From JADJXV01 sp046328995 (lineage in GTDB: Bacteria > Bacteroidota > Ignavibacteria > Kapaibacteriales > UBA961), in NCBI GenBank assembly GCA_046328995.1, contig JAXLVN010000002.1, positions 310,001 through 374,000 on the forward strand: a stretch of 64,000 nt of DNA. Reading direction: 5' to 3'. The position numbers and the translations under genes were made by a program. Each line of letters begins with the position of its first letter. Position 1 is the first letter of the stretch. The notes beneath the pieces are model-generated. The model was not told the DNA's origin. It ran no database searches and saw only the letters and a program-made list of their open reading frames with translations. Shown in pieces: positions 1 through 7,812 of the stretch.

Positions 1-1005
1 TCATGGAAACAATTGAAAGATTTTCCGGGCACGGGACGTTCGTATTCGGCGTCGTTTGCCATTAATGGCAAGGGATATTTCGGGCTCGGCTTTGATACAG
101 TTTCCAGCTTTACCGATTGGTGGGAATACACACCCGAGACGGATTCATGGACCCAAAAAGCCACGTTTCCGGGCGAGGGGAGAGGACATCCGGCCTTTTT
201 CGTCCTCAAAGGCGAGGGCTATGTCGGCTGTGGTGATGGAAATACGGGCGATTACAAAGACTTCTATAAGTACAATCCCGCGACCGACAAATGGACGCGT
301 GTCGCCGATTTCGGTGGTCCTGCCAATCATCATCCTGCATTTTTCACACTTGATACCCTTGCGTATGTGTGCACGGGACATGACCGGGGGTCGCATACGA
401 TGCTCAATACAAATTATCAGTACAATCCCACCACCGACACGTGGACGAAAAAAGCGAGTTTGCCGGCTGTGGGTCGCGTGGGATCGATTGGATTCGGCAT
501 CAACAATACCGGCTTCATCGGCTGTGGTTTCGACGAGGAAGGTACGGGAGCCTTTTACCGCGATTTTTACGCATACAATCCTACGACCGACACATGGACG
601 ACCATGCCGAGCTTCCCGGATACGAGCGGAAGTTTTGCCGCTATCTCCGTCGTTGTCGGCAATACTGCCTACGCCGGTACAGGCATGAATGATCAGCGAG
701 TTTCGAATAATTACTGGTACGAATTCAAGCTTGGTTCTTCTTCCGTTCAGGAGAATACCTCAGGAATTCCGCAGCACATTACTCTCACTCCATCTCCCGT
801 TCGTGATATGCTTAGCATAGCGTGGCAGGGAGATTTCGAGACCTTTGAGCTGCATAATTCTATTGGGCAAGTCGTTTATTCACAATCGGTTGCAGTGACG
901 GAAGGGTTGCATATTTCGACTGCTGAATTTGTTCCGGGTGTGTATTCAGCACGTCTTTCCGGCGGCGCGCGTTCGGCGATGATGATGGTGGTGATTGCGC
1001 GGTAA
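1..1005 (+). CDS. Secreted kelch-repeat protein with T9SS sorting tail (5' partial)
   Basis: The frame is open from the first base of the window, so the true start lies upstream. The protein has kelch-type blades of about 50 residues, recognised by repeated YNP(T/A)TD.W motifs followed by Gly-rich strands (GYVGCGDG, GFIGCGFD). After the propeller a Ser-rich linker leads into a last domain of about 75 residues with the pattern of a type IX secretion C-terminal sorting domain: ITLTPSPVRDMLSI near its start, FELHNSIGQVV, then GVYSARLSGG. Known for the family: such proteins are exported across the outer membrane by T9SS and stay on the surface or are released. The substrate is unknown. A strong terminator follows 56 bp after the stop. 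Confidence 0.85.
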   Translation, partial: SWKQLKDFPGTGRSYSASFAINGKGYFGLGFDTVSSFTDWWEYTPETDSWTQKATFPGEGRGHPAFFVLKGEGYVGCGDGNTGDYKDFYKYNPATDKWTRVADFGGPANHHPAFFTLDTLAYVCTGHDRGSHTMLNTNYQYNPTTDTWTKKASLPAVGRVGSIGFGINNTGFIGCGFDEEGTGAFYRDFYAYNPTTDTWTTMPSFPDTSGSFAAISVVVGNTAYAGTGMNDQRVSNNYWYEFKLGSSSVQENTSGIPQHITLTPSPVRDMLSIAWQGDFETFELHNSIGQVVYSQSVAVTEGLHISTAEFVPGVYSARLSGGARSAMMMVVIAR

Positions 1006-1060
1006 AATGCGGGGAAGAGTTCTTTAACATTACGGCGCAGAAGTCGTAAAGGTCAATATC

Positions 1061-1094
1061 AAAAAAGCCCATGAATTTCATGGGCTTTTTTTTG
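1061..1094. terminator. Rho-independent terminator after the kelch gene
   Basis: A-rich start, then the arms AAGCCCATGAA / TTTCATGGGCTT and a run of T. The flanking A and T runs would let it work in both directions, but the nearest gene is the plus-strand kelch gene. Confidence 0.85.
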
Positions 1095-1146
1095 TATGGT
1101 CGGTTCGTACATACAGGTATTTAATTTATAGATTGATTACAAATTT

Positions 1147-1174
1147 GTAGAGACGCAAGATCTTGCGTCTCTAC
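1147..1174. repeat. 28-bp perfect palindrome (GTAGAGACG family)
   Basis: A perfect 28-bp palindrome with outer arms GTAGAGACG / CGTCTCTAC and core CAAGATCTTG. The same outer arms with a different core occur five times at 50016-50389. It is a single copy here, next to R1 copy a. Confidence 0.85.
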
Positions 1175-1180
1175 CGGATT

Positions 1181-1232
1181 TCCCGTCCGTCCAGTTGTTT
1201 CAACTGGACGTAAACACTTACCGCTGAAACGC
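1181..1232 (+). repeat. R1 hairpin repeat, copy a (forward)
   Basis: Begins TTTCCCGTCC, then a hairpin with perfect arms GTCCAGTTG / CAACTGGAC and a TTT loop, then the conserved arm GTAAACACTTACCGCTGAAA. The following 30 bp (CCTAGATGATAATTTGCT...) recur after R1 copy c at 2750. The stretch 1233-1417 to copy b has no gene or other recognisable element. Confidence 0.8.
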
Positions 1233-1417
1233 CTAGATGATAATTTGCTTGATTGATTATTCCATTACTTATACCTCACACCATTTCATTATTGTACGAC
1301 TCCATGGGCAATAGAGTTCGTAAAGTAGTAAGCAACCCAAACAGAACGACGTACTATGTTCAATAGACGCAAGCGGTAAAGTGATGACAACATAAATATA
1401 CACCTATCCGCAGTACG

Positions 1418-1480
1418 GATGCGCAGGACGTTTCATAGGTAAGTGTTGAGGGTCGGTTGTAACAACCGACCGGACAGGAA
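1418..1480 (-). repeat. R1 hairpin repeat, copy b (reverse)
   Basis: Reverse orientation: GGACGTTTCATAGGTAAGTG, then a hairpin with perfect arms GGTCGGTTGT / ACAACCGACC around one base, then CGGACAGGAA. It forms the left border of the 1585-2477 toxin/immunity segment. Copy c forms the right border in the opposite orientation. Confidence 0.8.
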
Positions 1481-1584
1481 TGGCACTGGTAATTCCAACT
1501 CTTTGTAGGAAAAATCTGAATTGTAATCATCCTTTAAGAATGAGTTGAAATTGGCAGAAAGTGTAATGTATCTCATAGTGTTGA

Positions 1585-2079
1585 TCATTTCTTTCTCGGA
1601 ATATATTCTGTTTCAAAGGATCGGTGAAAAATTGTATTTTTGCGTTCATTAACTCCAAGAATATAAAACCCTTCTTTCATTTTCTTGCCGTCCCACATAC
1701 TACCCTTTAACAGATAAGTATTAGAACCATCCACTTCAGGAAACGGTTTGGTTTTTAGTATTTCATCGTCAAATGAATAGGAAAAATTATGAGCTTTAGG
1801 ATCTTGAAGCACTCTTGAACGAACTCTATCGGCATATTGATAACTATGGTTATACGCTAATTTCGATGAATTATGCACCAGCACACCGCTCGCCGACACA
1901 AAGTACGTGTGCGCCTGCTCTACCGTGAAATTATAGACCGTAAGCGATGTGTCGCTGCTTGCTATGCCGGTGATTGCCTGCCTGCCGCCATTCAGAAGTG
2001 TTAGCGTATCTCCTACTGTCAGATTTTGAGATTCCACCCATTGACCGCCTACGTAGAACGGATGCTCCGACGTGGCTAT
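1585..2079 (-). pseudogene. Displaced HINT plus toxin C-terminal fragment
   Basis: The open frame begins inside a HINT (Hedgehog/intein) domain at ATSEHPFYVGGQWVESQ, runs through VYNFTVEQAHTYFVSASG to the splice-type end VLVHN, then a toxin tail of about 95 residues with SRVLQDPKAHNFSYSFDD and a final FYILGVNERKNTIFHRSF. There is no ATG before the HINT part; only an internal GTG at 2037 could start translation. In polymorphic toxins HINT releases the C-terminal toxin. The HINT block closely resembles that of the Rhs protein ending at 5341, so this is a displaced cassette. The toxin family is not one I can name. No minus-strand gene follows at 1006-1584, so a cognate immunity gene is not visible. 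The first codons overlap the stop of the gene at 2076-2477. Confidence 0.7.
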
Positions 2080-2477
2080 TTCAATTTACCAAAGGTTATT
2101 TCTCCCTCATGGTAAAACTCTAATATCCATCGTTCATCAGGAGAGAAAATCCATGTGTCAAAACTTACACAAGTTATATCCTCAACATATTGAATAACCA
2201 ACAATAGCTTCGTAATTATGACAGGAAGAGTTCCATTATCCCATACAATATATACCAAATCATTTTTTGGAATATCTATATATTGATATATATCTTGAAT
2301 AATAGTAATCGGCACCTTTCTTTCAAATAAATCCTGATTGTCCCAATCTACTCGCCCCCAAGTTGTGAAAGGGAACATAATATCCATATTTTGAACTATA
2401 GTTTTTGTGCTGAACTTGTCTAAAATAACAACGTCACTTCCAATCAGTTCTATACACTCATCAAATAGAGTAGTCAT
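2076..2477 (-). CDS. Probable immunity protein of a polymorphic toxin
   Basis: A 133-residue soluble acidic protein with no signal peptide or membrane segment. Trp/Asp-rich stretches TTWGRVDWDN and WILEFYHEGEITFG resemble the small immunity proteins that follow toxin tips. It lies in an array of toxin/immunity fragments on the same strand. Its stop codon overlaps the truncated HINT coding sequence downstream, so the two were joined by recombination. Its own toxin is not adjacent: upstream there is only an R1 repeat holding a MITE-like insertion. Inference: orphan immunity gene kept after loss of its toxin. Family not identified with certainty. Confidence 0.6.
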   Translation of the reverse strand: MTTLFDECIELIGSDVVILDKFSTKTIVQNMDIMFPFTTWGRVDWDNQDLFERKVPITIIQDIYQYIDIPKNDLVYIVWDNGTLPVIITKLLLVIQYVEDITCVSFDTWIFSPDERWILEFYHEGEITFGKLK

Positions 2478-2572
2478 ATTATGGCTGTAATTGTTTTAGT
2501 AATGTTTCGAATGTCTGCTCATTACCGTCAAATGGAATAAATCTCTTAATCGGCTTTAACTTGTTAGTAAAG

Positions 2573-2750
2573 TTTCCCGTCCGTCCAGTTGTTTAGGGTC
2601 GTGCAGAGTTAAATTAAATATATACTATAAGTCGTTTTTTTTGTAACTATTTGAAAAAATAAAGTTTTAAATGCTGGGCAGAGTGTGCATTATAACTATT
2701 TAAAGCACGACCCCTATTCAACTGGACGTAAACACTTACCGCTGAAACGC
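2573..2750 (+). repeat. R1 hairpin repeat, copy c, split by an insertion
   Basis: The left part (TTTCCCGTCCGTCCAGTTG) and right part (CAACTGGACG followed by TAAACACTTACCGCTGAAAC) together match copy a almost perfectly. They are separated by the 121-bp element at 2595-2715, which sits exactly in the hairpin loop. Confidence 0.8.
2595..2715 (-). mobile_element. MITE-like element MT, copy 1 (121 bp)
   Basis: Short terminal inverted repeats AGGGTCGTGC / GCACGACCCCT and an AT-rich non-coding interior. A second copy of equal length lies at 51721-51841 in opposite orientation; interior blocks such as TAGTTATAATGCACACTCTG match exactly. Both copies sit in the loop of an R1 hairpin. It is too small to encode a transposase, so any mobility would depend on one elsewhere. 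Confidence 0.75.
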
Positions 2751-2784
2751 CTAGATGATAATTTGCTCGATTGATTGTTCCATT

Positions 2785-2850
2785 TCCCCGTCCGGGCAGT
2801 TTTTAAAACTGCCCGTCAATACTTACCGCTGAAACGTACTGCACATCCGT
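2785..2850 (+). repeat. R1 hairpin repeat, copy d (forward)
   Basis: CCCCGTCC, a hairpin with perfect arms GGGCAGTTTT / AAAACTGCCC around one T, then CGTCAATACTTACCGCTGAA and ACGTACTGCA. The stem differs from copies a-c but stays fully paired. It runs directly into the palindromic array at 2872. Confidence 0.8.
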
Positions 2851-2871
2851 ACCGTGGGTAAAGTATCAAGA

Positions 2872-3012
2872 AGCAAACATACGACCTCTCTGATGTCGTT
2901 GCTTTCTTGGATGTGTATCTTGCTACAAACATACGACCTCTCTGATGTCGTAACTTCTTGGCTGTATATCTTGCTACAAACATACGACCTCGCTGAGGTC
3001 GTGGTTTGTTGG
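2872..3012 (-). repeat. R3 palindromic tandem array (3 units)
   Basis: Three units of about 51-57 bp, each with a near-palindrome CGACCTC-TCTGA-GTCG preceded by CTACAAACATA and separated by a TTCTTGG-TGTATCTTG spacer. Read on the minus strand it matches the arrays at 33509-33695 and 51570-51652. The whole unit, spacer included, is conserved between copies. Confidence 0.8.
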
Positions 3013-3014
3013 GT

Positions 3015-3150
3015 GTGCATCGTACTCATAGTTCTTCTTTTCGAGTGTGCGGGTGAAGATGGCTTCTATGCCGGTTATTGCTCCTCTTTCAGCTTCTGGG
3101 AGCATTACGCCTAAGCGGGAAGAGCCGTAAATCGGGGCTTCTTTGAGGAT
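3015..3150 (-). pseudogene. Rhs core remnant
   Basis: Minus-strand reading gives EAPIYGSSRLGVMLPEAERG followed by AITGIEAIFTRTLEKKNYE, nearly identical to the Rhs core around residues 153-195 of the protein ending at 5341. Coding similarity stops after KKNYE, where the DNA passes into the R3 array. There is no start, no HINT and no toxin, so it is a scar of a lost cassette. Confidence 0.8.
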
Positions 3151-3215
3151 GGAATTACTCTTATTTTTGAAGTTAGCTTGGAAAGATTGCTTTTGCAATA
3201 TGGATCCAGCTAGTA

Positions 3216-3551
3216 TTATTTCTTCGTTTCTAATTTTTCTAATAAGTACGTTCGAATATAAGTTAAGAATTCAACTCCTGATTTATAGTCAATCTGCCAA
3301 TAGTAATTAAATGCTAAAACATTACATAATTCAGTCATTGCAAGATCATCATGTATATATTTGAGTAGTATATCATCAATACATTGTATTGTTTTAATCA
3401 TTTCTTGTTGGGTTCCGTGATCATAGTAATAATCTAGTACATAATCTATTGTACATCCTATTGCTGGGTCATATAAACCAAACGTTCCACTCAGCGACAT
3501 AAGCTTATCATATTGATATTCCATCAAACGGACTGCATCATTGTATGTCAT
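3216..3551 (-). CDS. Probable immunity protein for the RNase A-like toxin
   Basis: A 111-residue acidic, Tyr/Asp-rich, apparently all-helical protein (MEYQYDKLMSLSGTFGLYD..., VLDYYYDHG). The ATG lies 3 bp after the stop of the RNase A-like Rhs-toxin fragment, the usual toxin-immunity arrangement, so translation is probably coupled. Known of such systems: the immunity protein binds and blocks the toxin in the producer and its kin. The Pfam family is not recognised. Pairing is inferred from position only. Confidence 0.65.
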   Translation of the reverse strand: MTYNDAVRLMEYQYDKLMSLSGTFGLYDPAIGCTIDYVLDYYYDHGTQQEMIKTIQCIDDILLKYIHDDLAMTELCNVLAFNYYWQIDYKSGVEFLTYIRTYLLEKLETKK

Positions 3552-3554
3552 AAT

Positions 3555-4850
3555 TTACCATCCTCTTACTGTTCCAATAAAAAACCCATTAGGTAATTTA
3601 GAATTCTTTACTACTGATATTGAAATTTGTGTAGCATCAACAGTAGTAGTAGCACCTCGATGAAGCACTTCTCCTATTGCAAATGGAAATTGAGACGACT
3701 GGACTCTTATAGAAGTTCCTTCTGCCGCAGTACTTAACCATGATTTAATAGCGCCTTGATTTTCAAGCACTGTAGATAACGTAGCAAAATCAGCCGTTGC
3801 TAGATCGGAAAAAGTAAATGCAGCAGGTATAGGCTCATTTCTGAGTCTATTTGCTAAAAACTTAAAACTTTTACCCACATGTTTGGCAATCGTATGGGCT
3901 ACACTGTTCCCCCATGCCATCCCTTCAAACTTTATTAAAAATCCTGAGGCTAAAGACTTCCATGGTGCACCAGCATATTGTAGATCAGGTTTATCTGGAT
4001 TCCCCAGAAAGTCAACTAAATCTGTATGAAGATATCCTTGATCATCAACACGTCCACGGAATCTGTTCTGAAATCCAAAATAATAAACTCTATCTGTTAA
4101 CAGAGGCGAATCAAATATAGAGTAATTATCTAATGTTGTGTAGAGATCGGATACAGACCATAAAACACTCGAAAACGTTGAATTAGATGTTAGTTGTTGT
4201 CGTTCTAGTAATACCTTTATCCTACCATACGTTCTATTTATTTCATCTATTCGCTGTTGATTTTCTCTTTGCCGGTTTGTTATTTCATTTCCAATACGCG
4301 TCATAGTCCCGGGTGAGAATCCCGGCAAATACCCGCTAAAATTTGAAAGAGATAGTCCGGAAGTATTCTTCACCGGATCACGGGGACAACTTTCACCACA
4401 TTCCTCACATAATCCAAGTGGGTCAACAAAGTAGATAGGATTATTTCCAAACGTTGAATATGGGCTTGCCGTCGGATTAACTATCGGGTCGCGTGACCAC
4501 CATCGCCCGATGCGCGTATCTATCTCTCTAAAGTCGGTGGAGTAATTCGCGCCTGTTACGCCGGCGGGTGATACGGCATTATCTTTTTCCATGCCGTTAT
4601 AGCCATACCGGTAACTCTGCGTGCCCGTACTTGCCGTCATCAGCGGGCGCTCCATACCAAATGGATAGTAGTAGTTCCGCGTTGTTGCCTCCGGTAGGAA
4701 TTTATCATTCCCATCGGGTATCTTCATATCCGTTATCACACTCCGCACATTGCCGAGGTGGTCGGTCAGCTCGTAGTTTTTCTTTTCGAGTGTGCGGGTG
4801 AGGGTGGCTTCTATGCCGGTGATTGCTCCTCGGTCTTCGTCGGGGAGCAT
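3555..4850 (-). CDS. Displaced Rhs C-terminal fragment with RNase A-like toxin domain
   Basis: Starts inside the Rhs core (MLPDEDRGAITGIE), continues through ELTDHLGNVRSVITD and the Rhs-associated core (RYGYNGMEKD, FREIDTRIGRWWSRDP, DPLGL at about residue 145), then a linker of about 150 residues without HINT. The C-terminal 120 residues match the bacterial RNase A-like toxin domain first described in CdiA tips: AHTIAKHVGKS with candidate catalytic His319 and His324, then FTFSDLATADFATL and a final GFFIGTVRGW. Activity would be cleavage of RNA in the target cell. The ATG at 4850 is within the core, so this is a cassette lacking the Rhs shell. R1 copy e lies just upstream and an immunity gene follows. 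Confidence 0.8.
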   Translation of the reverse strand: MLPDEDRGAITGIEATLTRTLEKKNYELTDHLGNVRSVITDMKIPDGNDKFLPEATTRNYYYPFGMERPLMTASTGTQSYRYGYNGMEKDNAVSPAGVTGANYSTDFREIDTRIGRWWSRDPIVNPTASPYSTFGNNPIYFVDPLGLCEECGESCPRDPVKNTSGLSLSNFSGYLPGFSPGTMTRIGNEITNRQRENQQRIDEINRTYGRIKVLLERQQLTSNSTFSSVLWSVSDLYTTLDNYSIFDSPLLTDRVYYFGFQNRFRGRVDDQGYLHTDLVDFLGNPDKPDLQYAGAPWKSLASGFLIKFEGMAWGNSVAHTIAKHVGKSFKFLANRLRNEPIPAAFTFSDLATADFATLSTVLENQGAIKSWLSTAAEGTSIRVQSSQFPFAIGEVLHRGATTTVDATQISISVVKNSKLPNGFFIGTVRGW

Positions 4851-4865
4851 TGTGCCTAAGTTTAG

Positions 4866-4932
4866 TTCCGTGCAGACGTTTCATTGGTAAGTGTTTACCG
4901 CCAGTTGAAACAAATGGCTGGACGGGAAATAG
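4866..4932 (-). repeat. R1 hairpin repeat, copy e (reverse)
   Basis: GTGCAGACGTTTCATTGGTAAGTG, then an imperfect hairpin (CCAGTTGAAACAAATGG) and CTGGACGGGAAA. It joins a HINT scrap on one side to Rhs core codons (LGTMLPDEDRG) on the other. Copies k and m join the same Rhs codons in the same way. Confidence 0.75.
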
Positions 4933-4970
4933 GTGTGCGCCTGCTCTACGGTGAAGTTATAGACGGGAGA
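4926..4970 (-). pseudogene. HINT-domain scrap
   Basis: Minus-strand translation gives VYNFTVEQAHTY, identical to the HINT block of the fragment at 1585-2079, then it breaks directly into R1 copy e. About 15 codons remain. It lies 15 bp after the stop of the immunity gene at 4986. Confidence 0.7.
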
Positions 4971-4985
4971 CTAACAATAAAATAA

Positions 4986-5330
4986 CTAATCTGGCTCGAA
5001 TAGGTACTCATCCATATGGTCTCCACGGTAGCTAAAATCCATGTCAAAATGTAATCTGACTTTGTTGTCAATTTTATCTTTTACATAGTATCTTATTCTT
5101 ATCCAAGGAGGCGTCGGTATAGTTTCAAATGTCCGGTTGAGATATAGAACCGTATCTCTATATTCTGCATATAGATCATTCCCTGTACAATTTACCGGCA
5201 GATACTCAGCAAATTCATTAAGTAATTCTTGATTGTTAAAATATAACTTCAAACAATCGATTGTTTCTTGTTTGAGACGCTCTGTATCTACAGCAGCATT
5301 AAAGAAGTCCTGTACTTGATGTAGGTCCAT
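4986..5330 (-). CDS. Probable immunity protein of the Rhs/HINT toxin
   Basis: 114 residues from the ATG (MDLHQVQDFFNAAVD); a TTG 24 bp earlier is the alternative. The ATG lies 10 bp after the Rhs-toxin stop at 5341. Soluble, with no signal. Features include ETIDCLKLYFNNQELLNEFA, a central PTPPWIRIRYYVKDKIDN strand region and an acidic end. Position directly after a toxin tip makes it the presumed cognate immunity protein. I do not recognise the family. Confidence 0.65.
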   Translation of the reverse strand: MDLHQVQDFFNAAVDTERLKQETIDCLKLYFNNQELLNEFAEYLPVNCTGNDLYAEYRDTVLYLNRTFETIPTPPWIRIRYYVKDKIDNKVRLHFDMDFSYRGDHMDEYLFEPD

Positions 5331-5340
5331 ATTGATTGAT

Positions 5341-7644
5341 TTAATCGTTAACAATTTTACTAAATATCATAACATCTTTACCATTACTATTCGTTTCAAT
5401 TTTTCCTAAGATACGCTTGTGGGATGCAGTTTTTCCATCAATTTTAATTTTATGCGTAAACCCTGGATATTTATTCATTTCTTCCTCAGACAATCTAATT
5501 ATACCACTAGCATCTCGTCTTGTAGGAGCTAGTCCTTTTTGCATAGCAGTGCTGAATTTATTTTGCTCAATCTCAGATAATGTGTTCCACACGTCTCTTT
5601 TTATCCATCTATCTGCTGGAAGGCAGATACCCCCATTATTATGCACCAACACTCCGCTTTCAGAAACGAAATAAGTGTGCGCCTTGTCAACAGTGAAGTT
5701 ATAGACCGAGAGTGTAGTATCACGGCGCCATAGTTGGGCAATTTTTTTCCTACCTCCACCTAAGAGCGTCAGAGCATCACCCGCTTTAAGATTTTGTGCT
5801 TCTACCCACCGCTCGTCCACATAAAACGGATGTTCCGATGTGGCTTTGATAGTATCAGCACCGACCACTACAAATATAAGTAATCCATCGTATTCTCGCT
5901 TGCTTAGAGCAGTCACTGGATGGAGTGTTGTTGTTTTTTCTGTCTCGTCGAATGCCCATACGCTATCACTTGTTGTGACGGATTCAATAGGTTTTGAACC
6001 ATTTGAAGTGAGAACTACTGTACCGGCAGCAAAGCAAAATGACATTGCTAGCCTATTAACTTCATTTTTAGCTAGTTTTCTCGCTACTAACCTAGCCGTA
6101 ACCTTTGAAATTGTTAATACTGCTCCTGCTCTAACTGCAGTTACAACACCCCCAAAATCAGCTATTCCCTGTCCATCCATACCTGTGTTACTAGGCAAGA
6201 ATAATTCATTCATAAATGGGTTAAACATTCCGAATGCTACTTCGTTTGAGCCAAATAAATCCCGTGTTGCATCAGTGTAAAAATCTATAAAACTTGGTGA
6301 TACAGAAGCATCACCATTAAATCCGATTGCTGTAGGTGAAATACCGAGTTCTGGTTTCAAGTTTGATTCCGCAAGTGCTGAAACAGCAGACCTGTACGCT
6401 GTTTCGTCGTATAGTCTCCCATTATGGTGATACCAAGAGCCAAAAGTTGGATCCCACATAACTTGTTGGCCTTCAGAATAATTAAACCCAGCGTGTTGTT
6501 CAGGTATGTTTTGTGAATTGCCAATTTTGGGTGCGGTAATCGTTACTTCTGGACAGCTAAATACTCTAGGTGCAGGAGGTCCTACAAACGAAGAAGAATT
6601 TGAATTTCCTCCTGAACCACCACCTTCCACCGGATCCAACCCGCTCGGGTCAGCAAAGGCAATCGGATTATCCCCAAACGTCACATACGGACTCTCACAC
6701 GGTTTCACAATCGGATCGCGTGACCACCACCGCCCGATACGCGTATCAATCTCTCTAAAGTCTGTCGAGTAATTCGCGCCTGTTACGCCGGTGGGTGATA
6801 CGGCATTATCTTTTTCCATGCCATTATATCCATACCGGTAACTCATCGTGCCAGTACTTGCCGTCATCAGCGGGCGCTCCATACCAAATGGATAGTAGTA
6901 GTTCCGCGTTGTTGCCTCCGGTAGGAATTTGTCATTCCCATCGGGCAGCTTCCTATCCGTTATCACACTCCGCACATTGCCGAGGTGGTCGGTGAGCTCG
7001 TAGTTTTTCTTTTCGAGGGTGCGGGTGAAGATGTCTTCTATGCCTGTTATTGCTCCTCTGTCTTCATTTGGGAGCATCATGCCTAAGCGGGAAGAGCCGT
7101 AGATGGGAGCTTCTATGAGCTTCGGATTTGTCCAATTTGTGGTCGAACCCTCCGCGCGTTTCTTCTCATACACTGCCAGTAGTTGTTGACCGGCGGCATC
7201 ATAGACATAGCTTGTCGATTTATCATTTTCAGTTCCGGGAGCATCTACTGTTTTGAGGATACATTTTCCGGTTGCATCGTAGGTATAGGTTATGGTTGTG
7301 AGAGTAAGACCAGAGCCTTTTGTAACCTGTGCAACTTTATTGAGCGGTGTCCATGTGATACCGGTAATGCCGTTGGCACCGTCGCTTGTGAGATTTCCGG
7401 TTGCGTCGTAGGTGTAATTCCCGGGATTTTGGTCTGTCAGGTCAGTTAATCCCGGTGTACCGGTTATGCCGTCGTCAACATGTTCAAGATGGTTAGTAGC
7501 TCCTGTATAAGTATAGGTCAGGTCATCCATAGGAGCGTTTCCGCCGGTAACGGCTGTCTGACGCTGCAAATTAGTTAAATTACCATTTCCGTCATAACTA
7601 TATTTTGTGTCGTAGCTAGTGTTTGGGGCGAAGGTAGGCAGCTC
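5341..7644 (-). CDS. 5'-truncated Rhs protein with HINT and C-terminal toxin
   Basis: Reading opens just after a stop at 7645-7647 with ELPTFAPNTSYDTKYSYDGNGN, a YD repeat cut at its left edge; the first usable start is a TTG at 7569. Numbering from there: YD-type repeats to about 130, the core junction EAPIYGSSRLGMMLPNEDRG near 155-172, the Rhs-associated core ending at DPSGLDP near 312, a HINT domain from Cys (CFAAGTVVL, about 510) to VLVHN (about 645), and a toxin of about 98 residues with YPGFTHKIKIDGKTASHKRI. The toxin family is not named. A full Rhs protein needs well over 1000 residues of YD shell, absent here, so this is a displaced tip or the remains of a deleted rhs gene. An immunity gene follows. 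Confidence 0.8.
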   Translation of the reverse strand, partial: ELPTFAPNTSYDTKYSYDGNGNLTNLQRQTAVTGGNAPMDDLTYTYTGATNHLEHVDDGITGTPGLTDLTDQNPGNYTYDATGNLTSDGANGITGITWTPLNKVAQVTKGSGLTLTTITYTYDATGKCILKTVDAPGTENDKSTSYVYDAAGQQLLAVYEKKRAEGSTTNWTNPKLIEAPIYGSSRLGMMLPNEDRGAITGIEDIFTRTLEKKNYELTDHLGNVRSVITDRKLPDGNDKFLPEATTRNYYYPFGMERPLMTASTGTMSYRYGYNGMEKDNAVSPTGVTGANYSTDFREIDTRIGRWWSRDPIVKPCESPYVTFGDNPIAFADPSGLDPVEGGGSGGNSNSSSFVGPPAPRVFSCPEVTITAPKIGNSQNIPEQHAGFNYSEGQQVMWDPTFGSWYHHNGRLYDETAYRSAVSALAESNLKPELGISPTAIGFNGDASVSPSFIDFYTDATRDLFGSNEVAFGMFNPFMNELFLPSNTGMDGQGIADFGGVVTAVRAGAVLTISKVTARLVARKLAKNEVNRLAMSFCFAAGTVVLTSNGSKPIESVTTSDSVWAFDETEKTTTLHPVTALSKREYDGLLIFVVVGADTIKATSEHPFYVDERWVEAQNLKAGDALTLLGGGRKKIAQLWRRDTTLSVYNFTVDKAHTYFVSESGVLVHNNGGICLPADRWIKRDVWNTLSEIEQNKFSTAMQKGLAPTRRDASGIIRLSEEEMNKYPGFTHKIKIDGKTASHKRILGKIETNSNGKDVMIFSKIVND

Positions 7645-7812
7645 TTACCTGTTGTGGCAGATCGCTTACTGTTCCCGAAGAAAAGACGGGGAATCTTGAT
7701 AGTCAGCAAGACCTATGAATTCCCGACATACGGTCTCAATCATATTGCTATTGCCATGGAAAACTGTAATTTGCGGTTGTATTTCTACAACTATTTTCCG
7801 AGCGGGATTCTG

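Noticed and set aside
2854..3114. 86-residue plus-strand open frame with membrane-like sequence
   Set aside because: It reads through the R3 array and the antisense of the Rhs remnant; the hydrophobic look comes from the repeat.
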